A stretch of 64,000 nucleotides of DNA from Bacteroidales bacterium (GCA_017934545.1 JAGBJI010000006.1:1-64000); one strand, 5' to 3'; counted from the stretch's first letter, positions 1 to 8,874 are shown. The notes: generated from the letters alone by a model not told the origin. Made by a program: numbers and translations.

Positions 1-1
1 A

Positions 2-64
2 GTAAAGGAACTGCGGAGAAGAGTGTTGAAGAGCGAGGAAGAAGAAATTATTAAGCAGAAATAA
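2..64 (+). CDS. possible C-terminal end of a gene cut by the window edge
   Basis: Frame 2 is open from the left edge and stops at 62-64, giving a charged 20-residue tail rich in Lys, Arg and Glu. Frame 1 is also open (stop at 52-54), so the reading frame is not certain. A terminator at 216-256 follows on the same side. Nothing can be said about function. Confidence 0.2.
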   Translation, partial: VKELRRRVLKSEEEEIIKQK

Positions 65-215
65 AGGTAAAGAAAATGTCTTTGGTAGGGATAAAATATT
101 GTTATAAAGAAGCAAAAGCGTAAAGAATATATTGTGATTGGTGGGTGCGGGGAAGTTTTGTTTAAATAAGACTTGTTCAATATGGTATGCGGGAATATTG
201 CCGAGCAGAAATAAT

Positions 216-256
216 AAAAAAGGAGAGAGATTAAAAAATAAATCCTCTCCTTTTTT
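216..256. terminator. bidirectional rho-independent terminator
   Basis: The arms AAAAAAGGAGAG and CTCTCCTTTTTT, extended by GATT/AATC with one bulged A, enclose an A-rich loop. A-runs on the left and T-runs on the right let it work in both directions. It would serve the minus-strand gene ending at 288 and anything entering from the left edge. The rest of 65-287 shows no convincing gene. Confidence 0.75.
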
Positions 257-287
257 GGTTATTGTGATTTTATATGGTCACATTGGT

Positions 288-1241
288 TTACTGAACTATG
301 AGTTTCTTTTTGGCGGAGCCTTGACGGGTGCGGATTAGCAAGGTGTAGTTGCCTTTAGGGTATAGGCTGACATCCAATGATGTGCTGTATGCGTTGACAG
401 GTTTTGTGTCAAGGAGTTGACCTATCATGTTGTACAGTTCTATTGACTCAATATTGAACGAACTTTGCACTGTCACTTCACTTGTTGCAGGGTTCGGATA
501 AACATTAGAAAACTTTGCAATATCTGCGTCGTTCAGTCCTGCCACATATAATGACGGGTCATATTCGCCTATTATTGGAAATAACATAAGTACATTTCCG
601 TCTGTTATGTCTTTCCACGTTTCGTCTTTACCTGATAATTCTCCGTTTTTTTCATACACAAACACTTGATGTCTTGGTAAAAAGTCTGTATAGTTTTCTT
701 TGCATTTATCGTTAGTCATGGAAATAAGTGCGTGTGTGGTCAGATATTTATCGAATCCGTCTTTGCCGGGTTTTGGAGCTTGAACGTAAACATAGAAATA
801 ACCTTTTACATTTATAGGTTCATAGAAAAAGTATTCAGAAAATTTTATGTCCGAACCTGAAATTACTCTTATTGAATCCTTGATATAAACGTATGATTTC
901 ATATTTGTGTCCATAATGCCGAATTTGAACGGTGGAAGTTTCTCGTTCGGATAATTGTATCTTGTAACAAGTGCAGCAATACCAATTACTGTAAGAGGTT
1001 TTTCTGTATAATAAGGTTGGGCATAGTCAGTCATCCTGTTTCCGATATCTACCGTTTCTAATGTGAAAAAGTATGAATAACTAGATACATTCATATCAAA
1101 ACTCATACATGGATTTTCCCCCTGATATATCTGCGGCAATAAGTATTGATTTACATGCGGGAAATATGTATTGGTATCAATCTGTCCGAATAGATTGATT
1201 GAAGCAATGCTTATAATTGCTAATAAAACTAACTTTTTCAT
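288..1241 (-). CDS. secreted protein with T9SS type A C-terminal sorting domain
   Basis: This 317-residue protein begins with a signal peptide (about residues 1-19, ending LFGQ). The middle (about 20-230) is not recognised. The last ~80 residues are a T9SS type A sorting domain: the motif VYPNPATSEVTV, then a beta-rich stretch with LYNMIGQLL and a closing GNYTLLI...KKLIV. Such domains send proteins through the type IX secretion system to the cell surface, where the domain is normally cleaved. The ATG at 1241 directly precedes the signal peptide. It lies 35 bp downstream of the other secreted gene on this strand (1277-2593) and is probably co-transcribed with it. The function of the mature part is unknown. 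Confidence 0.85.
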   Translation of the reverse strand: MKKLVLLAIISIASINLFGQIDTNTYFPHVNQYLLPQIYQGENPCMSFDMNVSSYSYFFTLETVDIGNRMTDYAQPYYTEKPLTVIGIAALVTRYNYPNEKLPPFKFGIMDTNMKSYVYIKDSIRVISGSDIKFSEYFFYEPINVKGYFYVYVQAPKPGKDGFDKYLTTHALISMTNDKCKENYTDFLPRHQVFVYEKNGELSGKDETWKDITDGNVLMLFPIIGEYDPSLYVAGLNDADIAKFSNVYPNPATSEVTVQSSFNIESIELYNMIGQLLDTKPVNAYSTSLDVSLYPKGNYTLLIRTRQGSAKKKLIVQ

Positions 1242-1276
1242 TGGTTTTGTTCCTTTCTAATTTTTTTATTAATAAT

Positions 1277-2593
1277 TTAATTTTGACATTCATATGAATA
1301 AAATTCATTTAATATTACAGATGATATTATATTTGGTGCTAAAGGATAGCCTATGTATGTTGTGTCATAACTAATAGTTCCTAACTTTTTGAATGAAGTT
1401 GCAGGGGATTCTATCAACAGCTTGGTTGAAAAACAGGAAGAATTGTAGTTGTTGATTTGCGAATCAAACCAATAGACAGCATCATTGGATGAACTTCCAT
1501 AGCCATAACAATGCCCTGCAGCGATAAAATAAGTGTGGTGCGGAGTTATGGTTTTGAGGTGGTAATTAAAAGCAGGAATTGTATCAAGCGGCAATACAGC
1601 CGTTAGAGAATCATTATAAGGAAAAGGTTGATAAATATAATCATTGATAAGTACTCCCCGCGACAGACAGTGAATTGTCTGATTTTCATCATCGCGACAA
1701 AGGTCAAGAATATTGTGACGGTAAACAGAATCAACGACAAAATTGTCCAAGACATTCAATGAATTTAAATCAACAATAGCAAATTCATCTTTGGAATCGC
1801 TTCGCATAAATCCGATAAATGCCTGATTGTTATTTGTGAAAACATCATAAAACCCTCCACCCGGCATTTCTTCAATAAAATATTTAGAGTCTAAATATTT
1901 TGATATAGTTCTGAATCTATACCCGTGATATTGTTGTATATTGTTTTTATCGTGTGCAAAAATACAGCATTGTGTTGTAGAAAGAGTTCCTAAAACAGAA
2001 ACATAATCTTCGGTTACTATTATATCATTCAATGTACGTAATGTTTCATAGACATCAACGGCATAATTAGTTAAATCTATATCCAAAAAATGTGTGGAAT
2101 CTGCTATTGCCGCAAGCTTCATTATTCCGTCATTTTTATATGCACGTATTTTCTTTAACTCTCCGCAAGGAAGATTTGTCGGTAATTCAACTATATTAAT
2201 TGGTATACTACCGGAAAATAAATGCATATAATTTTCGATTCCAATAACATTTATGGGAGTTGAGTTTTCTTTGCCGCAAAAGACAATATGGTTGTAAAAA
2301 ATATCAAAATCCGTAATTATATAATTTGGAATTCTTGCAACATTGACAGTATTAGTTCCTTCTTTCGTAAGAAAGAACAAAGAATTACTAGTCCCTGCTT
2401 CATGTGCAAGAGTAATAACATAATCCGGATTATCAGGTATACACATTACTTTAGGAGCAAAACCTGTGTCAATACTGTAATAATAATTTAACCTTTGGGC
2501 AGATACTGCAGATGTATAACTTATTTGCCCGTGTGCTGCACTTATTAATAATAGTAGTGCTGCGAAAAATAACGATTGTTTAAATTTTAACAT
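1277..2593 (-). CDS. secreted protein of unknown function
   Basis: This 438-residue protein has a clear signal peptide (residues 1-22, ending AAHGQ). I recognise no domain in the rest. It is rich in aromatic residues, Asp and Asn and has several cysteines, as expected of an exported beta-rich protein. There is no T9SS sorting domain at the C-terminus. It is the first gene of a likely two-gene operon with the T9SS cargo gene at 288-1241. A good Bacteroidota promoter lies about 80-110 bp upstream (2671-2701, minus strand). A shared surface or periplasmic role for the pair is inference from context. Confidence 0.7.
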   Translation of the reverse strand: MLKFKQSLFFAALLLLISAAHGQISYTSAVSAQRLNYYYSIDTGFAPKVMCIPDNPDYVITLAHEAGTSNSLFFLTKEGTNTVNVARIPNYIITDFDIFYNHIVFCGKENSTPINVIGIENYMHLFSGSIPINIVELPTNLPCGELKKIRAYKNDGIMKLAAIADSTHFLDIDLTNYAVDVYETLRTLNDIIVTEDYVSVLGTLSTTQCCIFAHDKNNIQQYHGYRFRTISKYLDSKYFIEEMPGGGFYDVFTNNNQAFIGFMRSDSKDEFAIVDLNSLNVLDNFVVDSVYRHNILDLCRDDENQTIHCLSRGVLINDYIYQPFPYNDSLTAVLPLDTIPAFNYHLKTITPHHTYFIAAGHCYGYGSSSNDAVYWFDSQINNYNSSCFSTKLLIESPATSFKKLGTISYDTTYIGYPLAPNIISSVILNEFYSYECQN

Positions 2594-2670
2594 AATTTTA
2601 ATTTTTTTTAATATTAAATAAATTAACTGTTTATATTGATTATATCAATCAATAATATGTTTCGTTGCTG

Positions 2671-2701
2671 CAAAAATACATATTTATTTTTAAACTGCCA
2701 A
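2671..2701 (-). promoter_or_regulatory. Bacteroidota-type promoter for the 2593-288 secreted-protein operon
   Basis: On the minus strand the -7 box is TATTTTTG (2671-2678), matching TAnnTTTG. A TTG (2699-2701) lies 20 bp upstream in the -33 position. The start codon at 2593 is about 78 bp downstream. Confidence 0.6.
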
Positions 2702-2780
2702 GAAAAATCAAAAGAAATCAGTTATCAAAACATTATAAACACAATATTAAAAAATGGAATTATAAAGAAGAAAAAAATTG

Positions 2781-2902
2781 TTTTCAGAAAAGAAAAATAA
2801 AAAACATATGTTTTTCTTTTCAAAAACATATGTTTTTTGATTAAAATTCATATGTTTTTTTATAAAAATACATATGTTTTTTTGAAATACGTTCAGAAAA
2901 GA
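2781..2902. repeat. 22-bp lattice array, family A (CATATG core), copy A1
   Basis: Four CATATG cores start at 2805, 2827, 2849 and 2871, exactly 22 bp apart. Each lies between an A-rich and a T-rich run, although two left flanks are imperfect. A cap TTTTCAGAAAAG sits at 2781-2792, and a second cap with CAG at 2894-2896 lies one lattice step beyond the last unit. The array lies between two divergent promoters (minus 2671-2701 and plus 3075-3105). The rest of the 2594-3156 gap holds no gene. Confidence 0.92.
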
Positions 2903-3074
2903 AATCTTTGTTTGGTTGAAATAATCTTAAAGAGTGTCAAAAAGAAAAAATACAGGCGGAAAGCAGAATGAATACAGTGAGTTTTTTACGGTGTATTCGT
3001 TGAATTTCAATAGGTAAGATGTAGAGTAAAGGCGTAGCAAGGAGGAAGAATTTGCAATAAATAGTCAAAAAAAT

Positions 3075-3105
3075 TTTGTTGATAGAAAAATTTACCGTAA
3101 TTTTG
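3075..3105 (+). promoter_or_regulatory. Bacteroidota-type promoter of the vor operon
   Basis: TTTG (3075-3078), a spacer of exactly 19 bp, then TAATTTTG (3098-3105), matching TTTG-N19-TAnnTTTG. The first gene starts 52 bp after the -7 box. Confidence 0.8.
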
Positions 3106-3156
3106 CGTTTTAAATTTAACGTAAAGTATTAACCAAATTTAAAACAATAAAAAACA

Positions 3157-3375
3157 ATGGCAATAAAAGGAGCAATTGTAGTTGATAAAGAGAAATGCAA
3201 AGGATGCGGCGTTTGCGTAAGCGTGTGTCCGAAGCAGGTTATCGCTTTATCAAAAAACGTAAACGGAAAGGGTTATAACTATGCGGAAATGATAAACGGC
3301 GATTGCATTGGCTGTGCTTCATGCGGAATGGTTTGCCCCGACGGAGTGATAACGGTTTACAAAGCTAAGGTCTAA
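3157..3375 (+). CDS. vorD: 2-oxoacid:ferredoxin oxidoreductase, ferredoxin (delta) subunit
   Basis: This 72-residue two-cluster ferredoxin has the motifs C14-x2-C17-x2-C20-x3-C24-P and C50-x2-C53-x2-C56-x3-C60-P, each binding a [4Fe-4S] cluster together with a Cys of the other motif. It passes electrons from the TPP-bound substrate to external ferredoxin. It is first in a four-gene operon with the alpha, beta and gamma subunits (gaps of 12-21 bp), an arrangement common in anaerobic Bacteroidota. Whether the complex prefers branched-chain 2-oxoacids (VOR) or 2-oxoglutarate (KOR) cannot be decided from sequence by eye, so the symbol is provisional. Confidence 0.85.
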   Translation: MAIKGAIVVDKEKCKGCGVCVSVCPKQVIALSKNVNGKGYNYAEMINGDCIGCASCGMVCPDGVITVYKAKV

Positions 3376-3395
3376 CTAAAAAACTTAATTCAAAA

Positions 3396-4481
3396 ATGGC
3401 AAAAGAGTTAAAATTAATGAAAGGTAACGAAGCGATTGCAGAAGCAGCGATTCGTTCCGGTTGTGACGGGTATTTCGGTTATCCTATTACCCCGCAATCA
3501 GAAGTAATGGAGCATCTTATGGCTGAAATGCCGTGGGAAAAGACAGGAATGGTAGTTTTGCAGGCCGAAAGTGAAGTTGCATCAATTAATATGGTATATG
3601 GCGGTGCTGCAACGGGTAAAAAAGTTATGACTTCTTCATCTTCACCCGGAATGTCTTTAATGCAGGAAGGTGTTACTTATTTGGCAGGAGCTGAACTTCC
3701 TTGCTTGGTAGTCAACGTTATGCGTGGCGGCCCGGGCTTGGGAACTATCCAACCTTCACAGGCAGATTATTTCCAAACGGTAAAAGGCGGCGGACACGGC
3801 GATTATCAGCTTTACACCCTTGCACCTGCAAGCGTACAGGAGATGTATGATTTCGTATTCAAAGCATGGGAGATTGCATTCAAATACCGCAACCCTGTGA
3901 TGATATTGTCCGACGGTGCCATAGGTCAGGTAATGGAAAAAGTCTATGTAGGCGATTACGTACCGCGTTGGACCGACGAAGAAATAGCAAAGAACGCTCC
4001 TTGGGCAGCATTCGGTAAACCTGCATCAAGAGAACACAATATAATAACGTCATTGGAGTTGGATTCTGCACGTCAAGAACAAAACAACCACCGTTTCCAA
4101 GCTAAATACAGAGAAATGGAAAAGAACGACACATTGTACGAAGAGATAATGTGCGATGATGCAGAATATGTATTCGTTGCTTACGGTTCGTGCGCACGTA
4201 TTGCACACAAAGCCGTACAACTTGCAAGAGAAAAAGGAATAAAAGCAGGTTTGTTAAGACCTATCACATTGTTCCCGTTCCCAACCGCACCAATCAAGGC
4301 GTTGGCACAAAGAGTAAAAGGTATGCTTTCAGTAGAAATGTCTGCAGGTCAGATGGTACAAGACGTAAAACTTGCATCCGAATTCAAATGTCCTGTTGAA
4401 TATTTCGGACGTTACGGCGGTATTATTCCTACACCGCAGGAAGTTGTTGAAGCATTGGAAAACAAATTAATTAAAGGTTAA
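3396..4481 (+). CDS. vorB: 2-oxoacid:ferredoxin oxidoreductase alpha subunit (VorB-like)
   Basis: This 361-residue protein matches the alpha subunit of the pyruvate/2-oxoacid:ferredoxin oxidoreductase superfamily. The N-terminal pyrimidine-binding domain carries GYPITPQSEVMEHL near residue 28 and the stretch SSSSPGMSLMQEG. A C-terminal transketolase-like domain follows, with AYGSCARIAHKAVQLA and LLRPITLFPFP. With the beta subunit it binds thiamine pyrophosphate and oxidatively decarboxylates a 2-oxoacid to an acyl-CoA, which supports amino-acid fermentation or reductive carboxylation in anaerobes. Proteins of this layout are usually annotated 3-methyl-2-oxobutanoate dehydrogenase subunit VorB. 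A 2-oxoglutarate enzyme remains possible. Confidence 0.88.
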   Translation: MAKELKLMKGNEAIAEAAIRSGCDGYFGYPITPQSEVMEHLMAEMPWEKTGMVVLQAESEVASINMVYGGAATGKKVMTSSSSPGMSLMQEGVTYLAGAELPCLVVNVMRGGPGLGTIQPSQADYFQTVKGGGHGDYQLYTLAPASVQEMYDFVFKAWEIAFKYRNPVMILSDGAIGQVMEKVYVGDYVPRWTDEEIAKNAPWAAFGKPASREHNIITSLELDSARQEQNNHRFQAKYREMEKNDTLYEEIMCDDAEYVFVAYGSCARIAHKAVQLAREKGIKAGLLRPITLFPFPTAPIKALAQRVKGMLSVEMSAGQMVQDVKLASEFKCPVEYFGRYGGIIPTPQEVVEALENKLIKG

Positions 4482-4494
4482 CACGAAGAAAGTT

Positions 4495-5322
4495 ATGTTT
4501 AACGAAGAGATAGTAAAACCGGAAAATCTTGTTTACAAAAAAACAAGTGTTCTTACCGATGCCGTTATGCACTACTGTCCGGGATGTCCTCACGGTACGA
4601 TTCACAGAATAATAGCAGAGGTAATAGATGAAATGGGCATACAAGACAAAGCAATAGGTATTGCACCTGTAGGTTGCTCTGTATTGGCTTACAATTATTT
4701 TAACGTAGACTTTGTAGAGGCAGCACACGGAAGAGCTCCTGCACTGGCTTCGGCAATACAAAGACTTCACCCTGACCATCACACATTCACTTATCAGGGC
4801 GACGGTGATTTGGCTGCAATAGGTACGGCTGAAACCATTCACGCATGTAACCGTGGCGAAAACATCATCATATTCTTTGTAAACAATGCTATCTATGGTA
4901 TGACGGGAGGTCAGATGGCTCCTACCACTCTTGTAGGTATGAAATCTGCAACCACTCCTTACGGACGTAGAGTTGATTTGAACGGATGGCCTTTGCAGAT
5001 TACTGAATTGGTTGCTCAATTACCGGGAACCGATTTCGTAACCCGTCAAAGTGCATCTTCTCCTGCAGATGTCAGAAAGGCAAAAGCAGCGGTAAGAAAA
5101 GCATTCGAGAACCAAGCAGCAAAGAAAGGTACTCAGTTCGTTGAATTCGTTTCTACTTGTAACAGCGGTTGGAAGATGACACCTGTTGCTTCTAACGAGT
5201 GGATGCGTCAGAATATGTTCCCTAAATATGTTCCGGGCGACATTAAAGTAGACGGACAGATAGTAAGAGAGTACAATCCTGCAGACAGTAAAGTTATCAG
5301 AGATTTAGTAGCAGTTAAATAA
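4495..5322 (+). CDS. vorA: 2-oxoacid:ferredoxin oxidoreductase beta (TPP-binding) subunit
   Basis: This 275-residue protein starts with a short arm carrying YCPGCPHG. It then has the TPP/Mg-binding signature GDGDLAAIG, followed about 25 residues later by VNNAIYGMTGGQ. The diphosphate and Mg of TPP bind here, while the alpha subunit supplies the pyrimidine pocket. Length and motifs fit the VOR/KOR type beta subunit. It lies 13 bp after the alpha gene and 20 bp before the gamma gene, so the operon is clearly intact. The ATG at 4495 is the only start consistent with this spacing. Confidence 0.88.
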   Translation: MFNEEIVKPENLVYKKTSVLTDAVMHYCPGCPHGTIHRIIAEVIDEMGIQDKAIGIAPVGCSVLAYNYFNVDFVEAAHGRAPALASAIQRLHPDHHTFTYQGDGDLAAIGTAETIHACNRGENIIIFFVNNAIYGMTGGQMAPTTLVGMKSATTPYGRRVDLNGWPLQITELVAQLPGTDFVTRQSASSPADVRKAKAAVRKAFENQAAKKGTQFVEFVSTCNSGWKMTPVASNEWMRQNMFPKYVPGDIKVDGQIVREYNPADSKVIRDLVAVK

Positions 5323-5342
5323 CCCATAAATTAATTACGATA

Positions 5343-5894
5343 ATGACAGAAGAAATAATAATAGCAGGTTTCGGAGGACAAGGAGTTTTATCTATGGGTA
5401 AAATACTTGCTTATTCCGGTGCAATGCAAGGAAAAGAAGTCAGCTGGATGCCTTCTTACGGTCCTGAAATGCGTGGAGGTACTGCAAACGTTTCAGTAAT
5501 CATTTCTGACGAGAGAATATCTTCACCTATTATCAGCCAATTTGATACGGCAATAATCCTTAACCAGCAGTCTTTGGATAAATTTGAAAGTGCTGTAAAG
5601 CCTGGTGGTCTTCTTATCTACGACCCTAACGGTATTACTAAAGCACCTACAAGAAAAGATATCAACGTTTATAAGATTCCTGCAACGGAAAAGAGTGCAG
5701 AGATGGGAATGGCAAAAGTTTTCAATATGATGGTATTGGGTGGATTTTTGAAAATCAAACCTGTTGTAACGGAAAATTACATCAAAGAAGGTTTGGAGCA
5801 TTCGCTGCCTGAACGTCATCACAAACTTATCCCAACCAACCTTGACGCAGTCGCAAAAGGAAAAGAGTTGATAGAACCGGTAAACGTACTTTAA
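5343..5894 (+). CDS. vorC: 2-oxoacid:ferredoxin oxidoreductase gamma subunit
   Basis: This 183-residue protein begins with the family signature IIIAGFGGQGVLSMGKILA, followed by SWMPSYGPEMRGGTANV. Both are typical of the gamma domain that contacts CoA and completes the 2-oxoacid:acceptor oxidoreductase. It is the last gene of the operon and is followed 30 bp later by a strong terminator (5924-5963). All four subunits are therefore present and the complex should be functional. Confidence 0.88.
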   Translation: MTEEIIIAGFGGQGVLSMGKILAYSGAMQGKEVSWMPSYGPEMRGGTANVSVIISDERISSPIISQFDTAIILNQQSLDKFESAVKPGGLLIYDPNGITKAPTRKDINVYKIPATEKSAEMGMAKVFNMMVLGGFLKIKPVVTENYIKEGLEHSLPERHHKLIPTNLDAVAKGKELIEPVNVL

Positions 5895-5923
5895 TCAAAA
5901 CAATATAATAAAGTACAAATAAG

Positions 5924-5963
5924 AAAAAACTTCCGTTGTAGGTTTTACGGCGGAAGTTTTTTG
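5924..5963 (+). terminator. rho-independent terminator of the vor operon
   Basis: A 12-bp perfect stem, AAAAAACTTCCG (5924-5935) with CGGAAGTTTTTT (5951-5962), encloses a 15-nt loop. The T-run of the right arm completes the signal. Confidence 0.85.
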
Positions 5964-6018
5964 TATAAAGAAGTAATTTAATATTGTTTGTAAAGCAAAA
6001 CTGATAAAAAGTTTATTT

Positions 6019-6258
6019 ATGCCGGAGTTATTCAGATTCTATGGATTTGTTTTTATGTTCTTTTCGTTGGAACACGAACCTATACATTTGCATGTGATAG
6101 GCAAGGACGGACAGGCTAAATTTGTATTGGAAAAAGATGAATTTGTGCTGCAAGAAAGCAAGAACATAAAACTTAATGATTTGAAACGTATTGCAAAAGT
6201 TATAAAGGATAACCACGATATTATAATAAGCCGTTGGAATGAATACTTTAATAAATAA
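6019..6258 (+). CDS. DUF4160 family protein
   Basis: This 79-residue protein carries the DUF4160 pattern: an N-terminal LFRFYGFVFMFF, then EHEPIHLHVIGKDGQAKFVL, and a C-terminal helix with IAKVIKDNHDIIISRWNEYF. The family is a small, frequently transferred unit nearly always paired with a DUF2442 gene, as here, where the next gene overlaps it by 20 bp. The pair resembles toxin-antitoxin modules in size and overlap, but I know of no established activity, so that role is only a possibility. The pair lies between the vor terminator and a family A array. Confidence 0.8.
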   Translation: MPELFRFYGFVFMFFSLEHEPIHLHVIGKDGQAKFVLEKDEFVLQESKNIKLNDLKRIAKVIKDNHDIIISRWNEYFNK

Positions 6259-6499
6259 AGAAAATATAAAAGACATTGTGTTTGCAAATGAATATATCAC
6301 TGTTGTGATGCAGACAGGAGAAAAATATTCACAAAGTTTGAAATATTATCCGTCGTTACGGCTTGCAAACAATGAAGAGCGGAACAATTATAATATTTCG
6401 CCGCTTGGTTTGCATTGGCATAAGTTAGACACGGATATTTCCTTTGAGAGTTTCTTTTATGACTTTTCCCAACCTTTTGTTTATCACCAAATACCGTAA
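6239..6499 (+). CDS. DUF2442 family protein
   Basis: This 86-residue protein overlaps the end of the DUF4160 gene by 20 bp. It shows the DUF2442 layout: a beta-strand start (IKDIVFANEYITVVMQTGE), a central YYPSLRLANNEERNNY, then the hallmark GLHWHKLDTDISFESFF. DUF2442 proteins are small, are thought to bind DNA or a partner protein, and usually accompany DUF4160. The overlap implies coupled translation. A regulator or antitoxin role is inferred from family context only. Confidence 0.8.
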   Translation: MNTLINKENIKDIVFANEYITVVMQTGEKYSQSLKYYPSLRLANNEERNNYNISPLGLHWHKLDTDISFESFFYDFSQPFVYHQIP

Positions 6500-6649
6500 T
6501 TGATTTCGGCATTATTTGAACCGACAGTAATAATTAATTGCCACCATGTGTTGTCTTTTCCCATATTGCACACATAGGCAGTATCGCTTATTTTTTTACA
6601 TTTAACAGAGAGTAATATAGTACGATTGTTTATATTGTCCGTTAATTCA

Positions 6650-6770
6650 CTTTGTGAATCTATTTTTAAAAAACATATGTATTTGAAATAAAAAACATAT
6701 GTTTTTTGATTAAAATACATATGTTTTTTTGTGAAAATACATATGTTTTTTATTTCTGTTTTCTGAAAAG
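6650..6770. repeat. 22-bp lattice array, family A (CATATG core), copy A2
   Basis: CATATG cores start at 6674, 6696, 6718 and 6740, exactly 22 bp apart. A left cap-like TTTGTGAA is centred at 6655 and a right cap TTTTCTGAAAAG lies at 6759-6770, both one lattice step outside. It lies between convergent genes. The remaining gap 6500-6900 holds only a doubtful minus-strand reading frame. Confidence 0.92.
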
Positions 6771-6900
6771 AATTTTTTTAATGGGTAAACAGTGTATTCA
6801 TACCTATTTTTATTAGGCAGGCGGTGCATGTATACAGGGCGGTAAAGGCGTTAATTGACAGTGGGTTGTGAATGTATTGGCGTAAAGTGATATGGGCTGA

Positions 6901-7632
6901 TTAAAAATCTTTCTTTTTAACACAGCGGACACTGCGTCCGAAAGCTCTGAATCCGTATACGGTGACGTTGGTGGTTATTTCCGCTTTGTTGAAATCCATA
7001 CAACCCGACATGCCTTTGCTCATCACGTCGCCCGCCCAATAATAGCCGCGCATGCCTTGATATTGGAAGTTGCCTGTAAAAGCATTCCTCAATCCCGCAC
7101 ACGGTAAATCCAATTGTCCTTTGCCGAACGATATGTAATAAGCACCCGTTCCCGTCGGTTTTATCTCGTAGCCCAAGTCAGCAACCGCTCTCCACTCTTT
7201 TTCGGTGGGCAGACGGTAGCCGCAAGGGCAGGGGTTGTTGGTGGAAAGCGAGTCGTTCCACAAGTCATCATCGGGACGGACAATCCAATCGTTAGCCCGT
7301 GACGAGTCAACGATGAATTCGTTGTTGGCAGGGCGGTATGTTAAGGCTATGGTGTTGGTGGTGTCGCTCAACCGTTTCTCGTGTCCGTCGGTCGCTCTGC
7401 CCCATTGGTACAAATCGCCCCACGAATCAGAAGAGGTGATGTCGTTGCTCAATGCCCCGAGGTTGCGGTCTAAAAATATCAGCACACCTTCCGATGTCTG
7501 TATGGGCGGAAGTTCGTAATATGTAAAGGTTCCGTTTTCGGTTATGATGGGTTTTGAAAATCCTGCATCATAATTCTGTGAATACAAAGCCGTGTTTATC
7601 AGCATTAAGACGGCAAAACAAAACTTTTTCAT
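6901..7632 (-). CDS. secreted FISUMP-domain protein
   Basis: This 243-residue protein has a signal peptide (about 1-19, ending ALYSQ) and one copy of the Fibrobacter succinogenes major paralogous (FISUMP) domain. Visible hallmarks are FLDRNLGAL, GDLYQWGRATDGHE, GYRLPTEKEWRAVADLGYEI (from residue 138), a GYYWAGD equivalent and the closing SVRCVKK. The domain is common in surface lipoproteins and secreted proteins of Bacteroidota and Fibrobacter, and its function is unknown. The start overlaps the stop of the upstream gene (7629-8846) by 4 bp, so the two are translationally coupled. Confidence 0.8.
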   Translation of the reverse strand: MKKFCFAVLMLINTALYSQNYDAGFSKPIITENGTFTYYELPPIQTSEGVLIFLDRNLGALSNDITSSDSWGDLYQWGRATDGHEKRLSDTTNTIALTYRPANNEFIVDSSRANDWIVRPDDDLWNDSLSTNNPCPCGYRLPTEKEWRAVADLGYEIKPTGTGAYYISFGKGQLDLPCAGLRNAFTGNFQYQGMRGYYWAGDVMSKGMSGCMDFNKAEITTNVTVYGFRAFGRSVRCVKKKDF

Positions 7633-8846
7633 AGGCTTTTAATGTCTTTGAATTTATGTATTTTGAACGAAGGGTTAAGAGTTAAAACGACACCGAGTCC
7701 GAACGACAGACTGTTGTCTTCTTTGTCAACGGATGTTTCTTTGTCCGTTTTGTAAAAAATTTCTCCCGTAAGCGACAGGGTATAGTTTGAACGGGACAAA
7801 TCGGTGGATTTGTCCAAATTGATATTGTAATTAAAGGCTCCGTAAAGCATTCGGTTGTGCGGGTAAGTGACGTTGGCTTCGCGTTGTGCAATGTTGGCAA
7901 AGAAATTTGTGCCGAACAGAGTTGCCATATCCTTACTGTCGTAATATCCGACGGTAATTCCGTATTTTTTATTCTCATACGCAATGGTCGGAAACAGAGC
8001 ATGACCCGATGAAAAGTACCATGTGTCGTTTTTCAATGCCTTGCAAAACAGGTAATCAAACGACAAAACAATGTCCGATGACTGTCTGCCGATGTTATGC
8101 AACGAAAAACTTCCGCCCAAACGGCCGTTAATCCAATGGTCAAGCGGTAAAAAAGATATGGTGTCCAATTCTCCGCCGTGGTGTTGCCACATAAGCGAGT
8201 AGTTAAAGGCGTAAGAATATTTTTTTTGCTCAATTAAAGAATGCACGCCGCCGCTTAAACCCAAAACAAACGCCTCACGGTCAATGTCGTTTACGAAGTT
8301 GAAGTTTTGCCAATTAAGCCATACATCGTTGAACCAATAGTTTGATTGGTACAACAGTTGTATTCCTTCCTCGGCATCGGCACTGTAAACCAATTCTTTG
8401 TTGTAGAGCGGTACGGGAAGGTAATGGCAGTGGCTGTTGACCAAGTTTCCCATTATAAGATTGAGTTTTGGGTTTATCTGCCAGTTGATTTGCATGTACG
8501 GATGGCGGTGCAATTGGTTTTGGGTGTGGGTATCCGAATAGTAAGGCACGCTTACAAAAGAGTATTGTCCGTATCGGTCGGCTCCCCAATACCGAAGAAA
8601 GTTGCCGCCTATGCTTACGGTGAGATTGTTTAAGGGTTGGTATTGCAGATGCGGTATTATACGCATGCCGCCCAGCGTATAACCGTAAGCAATCTTGCGT
8701 TTGTATTCGTTGTTTTTATAAAAACTTTGAACGGAAACATTAAACGAAAGCGTATTTTTATCTTTTGCGTCAATGTTGACATTTTGTGCAGATACTGCTG
8801 CACAAAATGTCAAAGCCGTAAGTAACAAACAAACTCTTTGTTTCAT
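7629..8846 (-). CDS. putative outer-membrane beta-barrel protein
   Basis: This 405-residue protein has a signal peptide (about 1-20, ending AAVSAQ). It is followed by many short alternating amphipathic strands rich in Tyr, Trp, Asn and Gly, such as LTVSIGGNFLRYWG, LNLIMGNLVNSH and YSYAFNYSLMWQHHGG, and it ends in a strand-like segment. This looks like an outer-membrane barrel, but I do not recognise a named family. The next gene downstream (FISUMP protein) overlaps it by 4 bp, so barrel and secreted partner are probably made together. No convincing promoter is visible in the 81 bp up to the next gene. Confidence 0.65.
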   Translation of the reverse strand: MKQRVCLLLTALTFCAAVSAQNVNIDAKDKNTLSFNVSVQSFYKNNEYKRKIAYGYTLGGMRIIPHLQYQPLNNLTVSIGGNFLRYWGADRYGQYSFVSVPYYSDTHTQNQLHRHPYMQINWQINPKLNLIMGNLVNSHCHYLPVPLYNKELVYSADAEEGIQLLYQSNYWFNDVWLNWQNFNFVNDIDREAFVLGLSGGVHSLIEQKKYSYAFNYSLMWQHHGGELDTISFLPLDHWINGRLGGSFSLHNIGRQSSDIVLSFDYLFCKALKNDTWYFSSGHALFPTIAYENKKYGITVGYYDSKDMATLFGTNFFANIAQREANVTYPHNRMLYGAFNYNINLDKSTDLSRSNYTLSLTGEIFYKTDKETSVDKEDNSLSFGLGVVLTLNPSFKIHKFKDIKSL

Positions 8847-8874
8847 ATCTTAATTGTATATAAACTCTTCATAT

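Noticed and set aside
138-338. 66-codon plus-strand reading frame near the left edge
   Set aside because: It runs through the terminator at 216-256 and into the end of the minus-strand gene, with no homology pattern.
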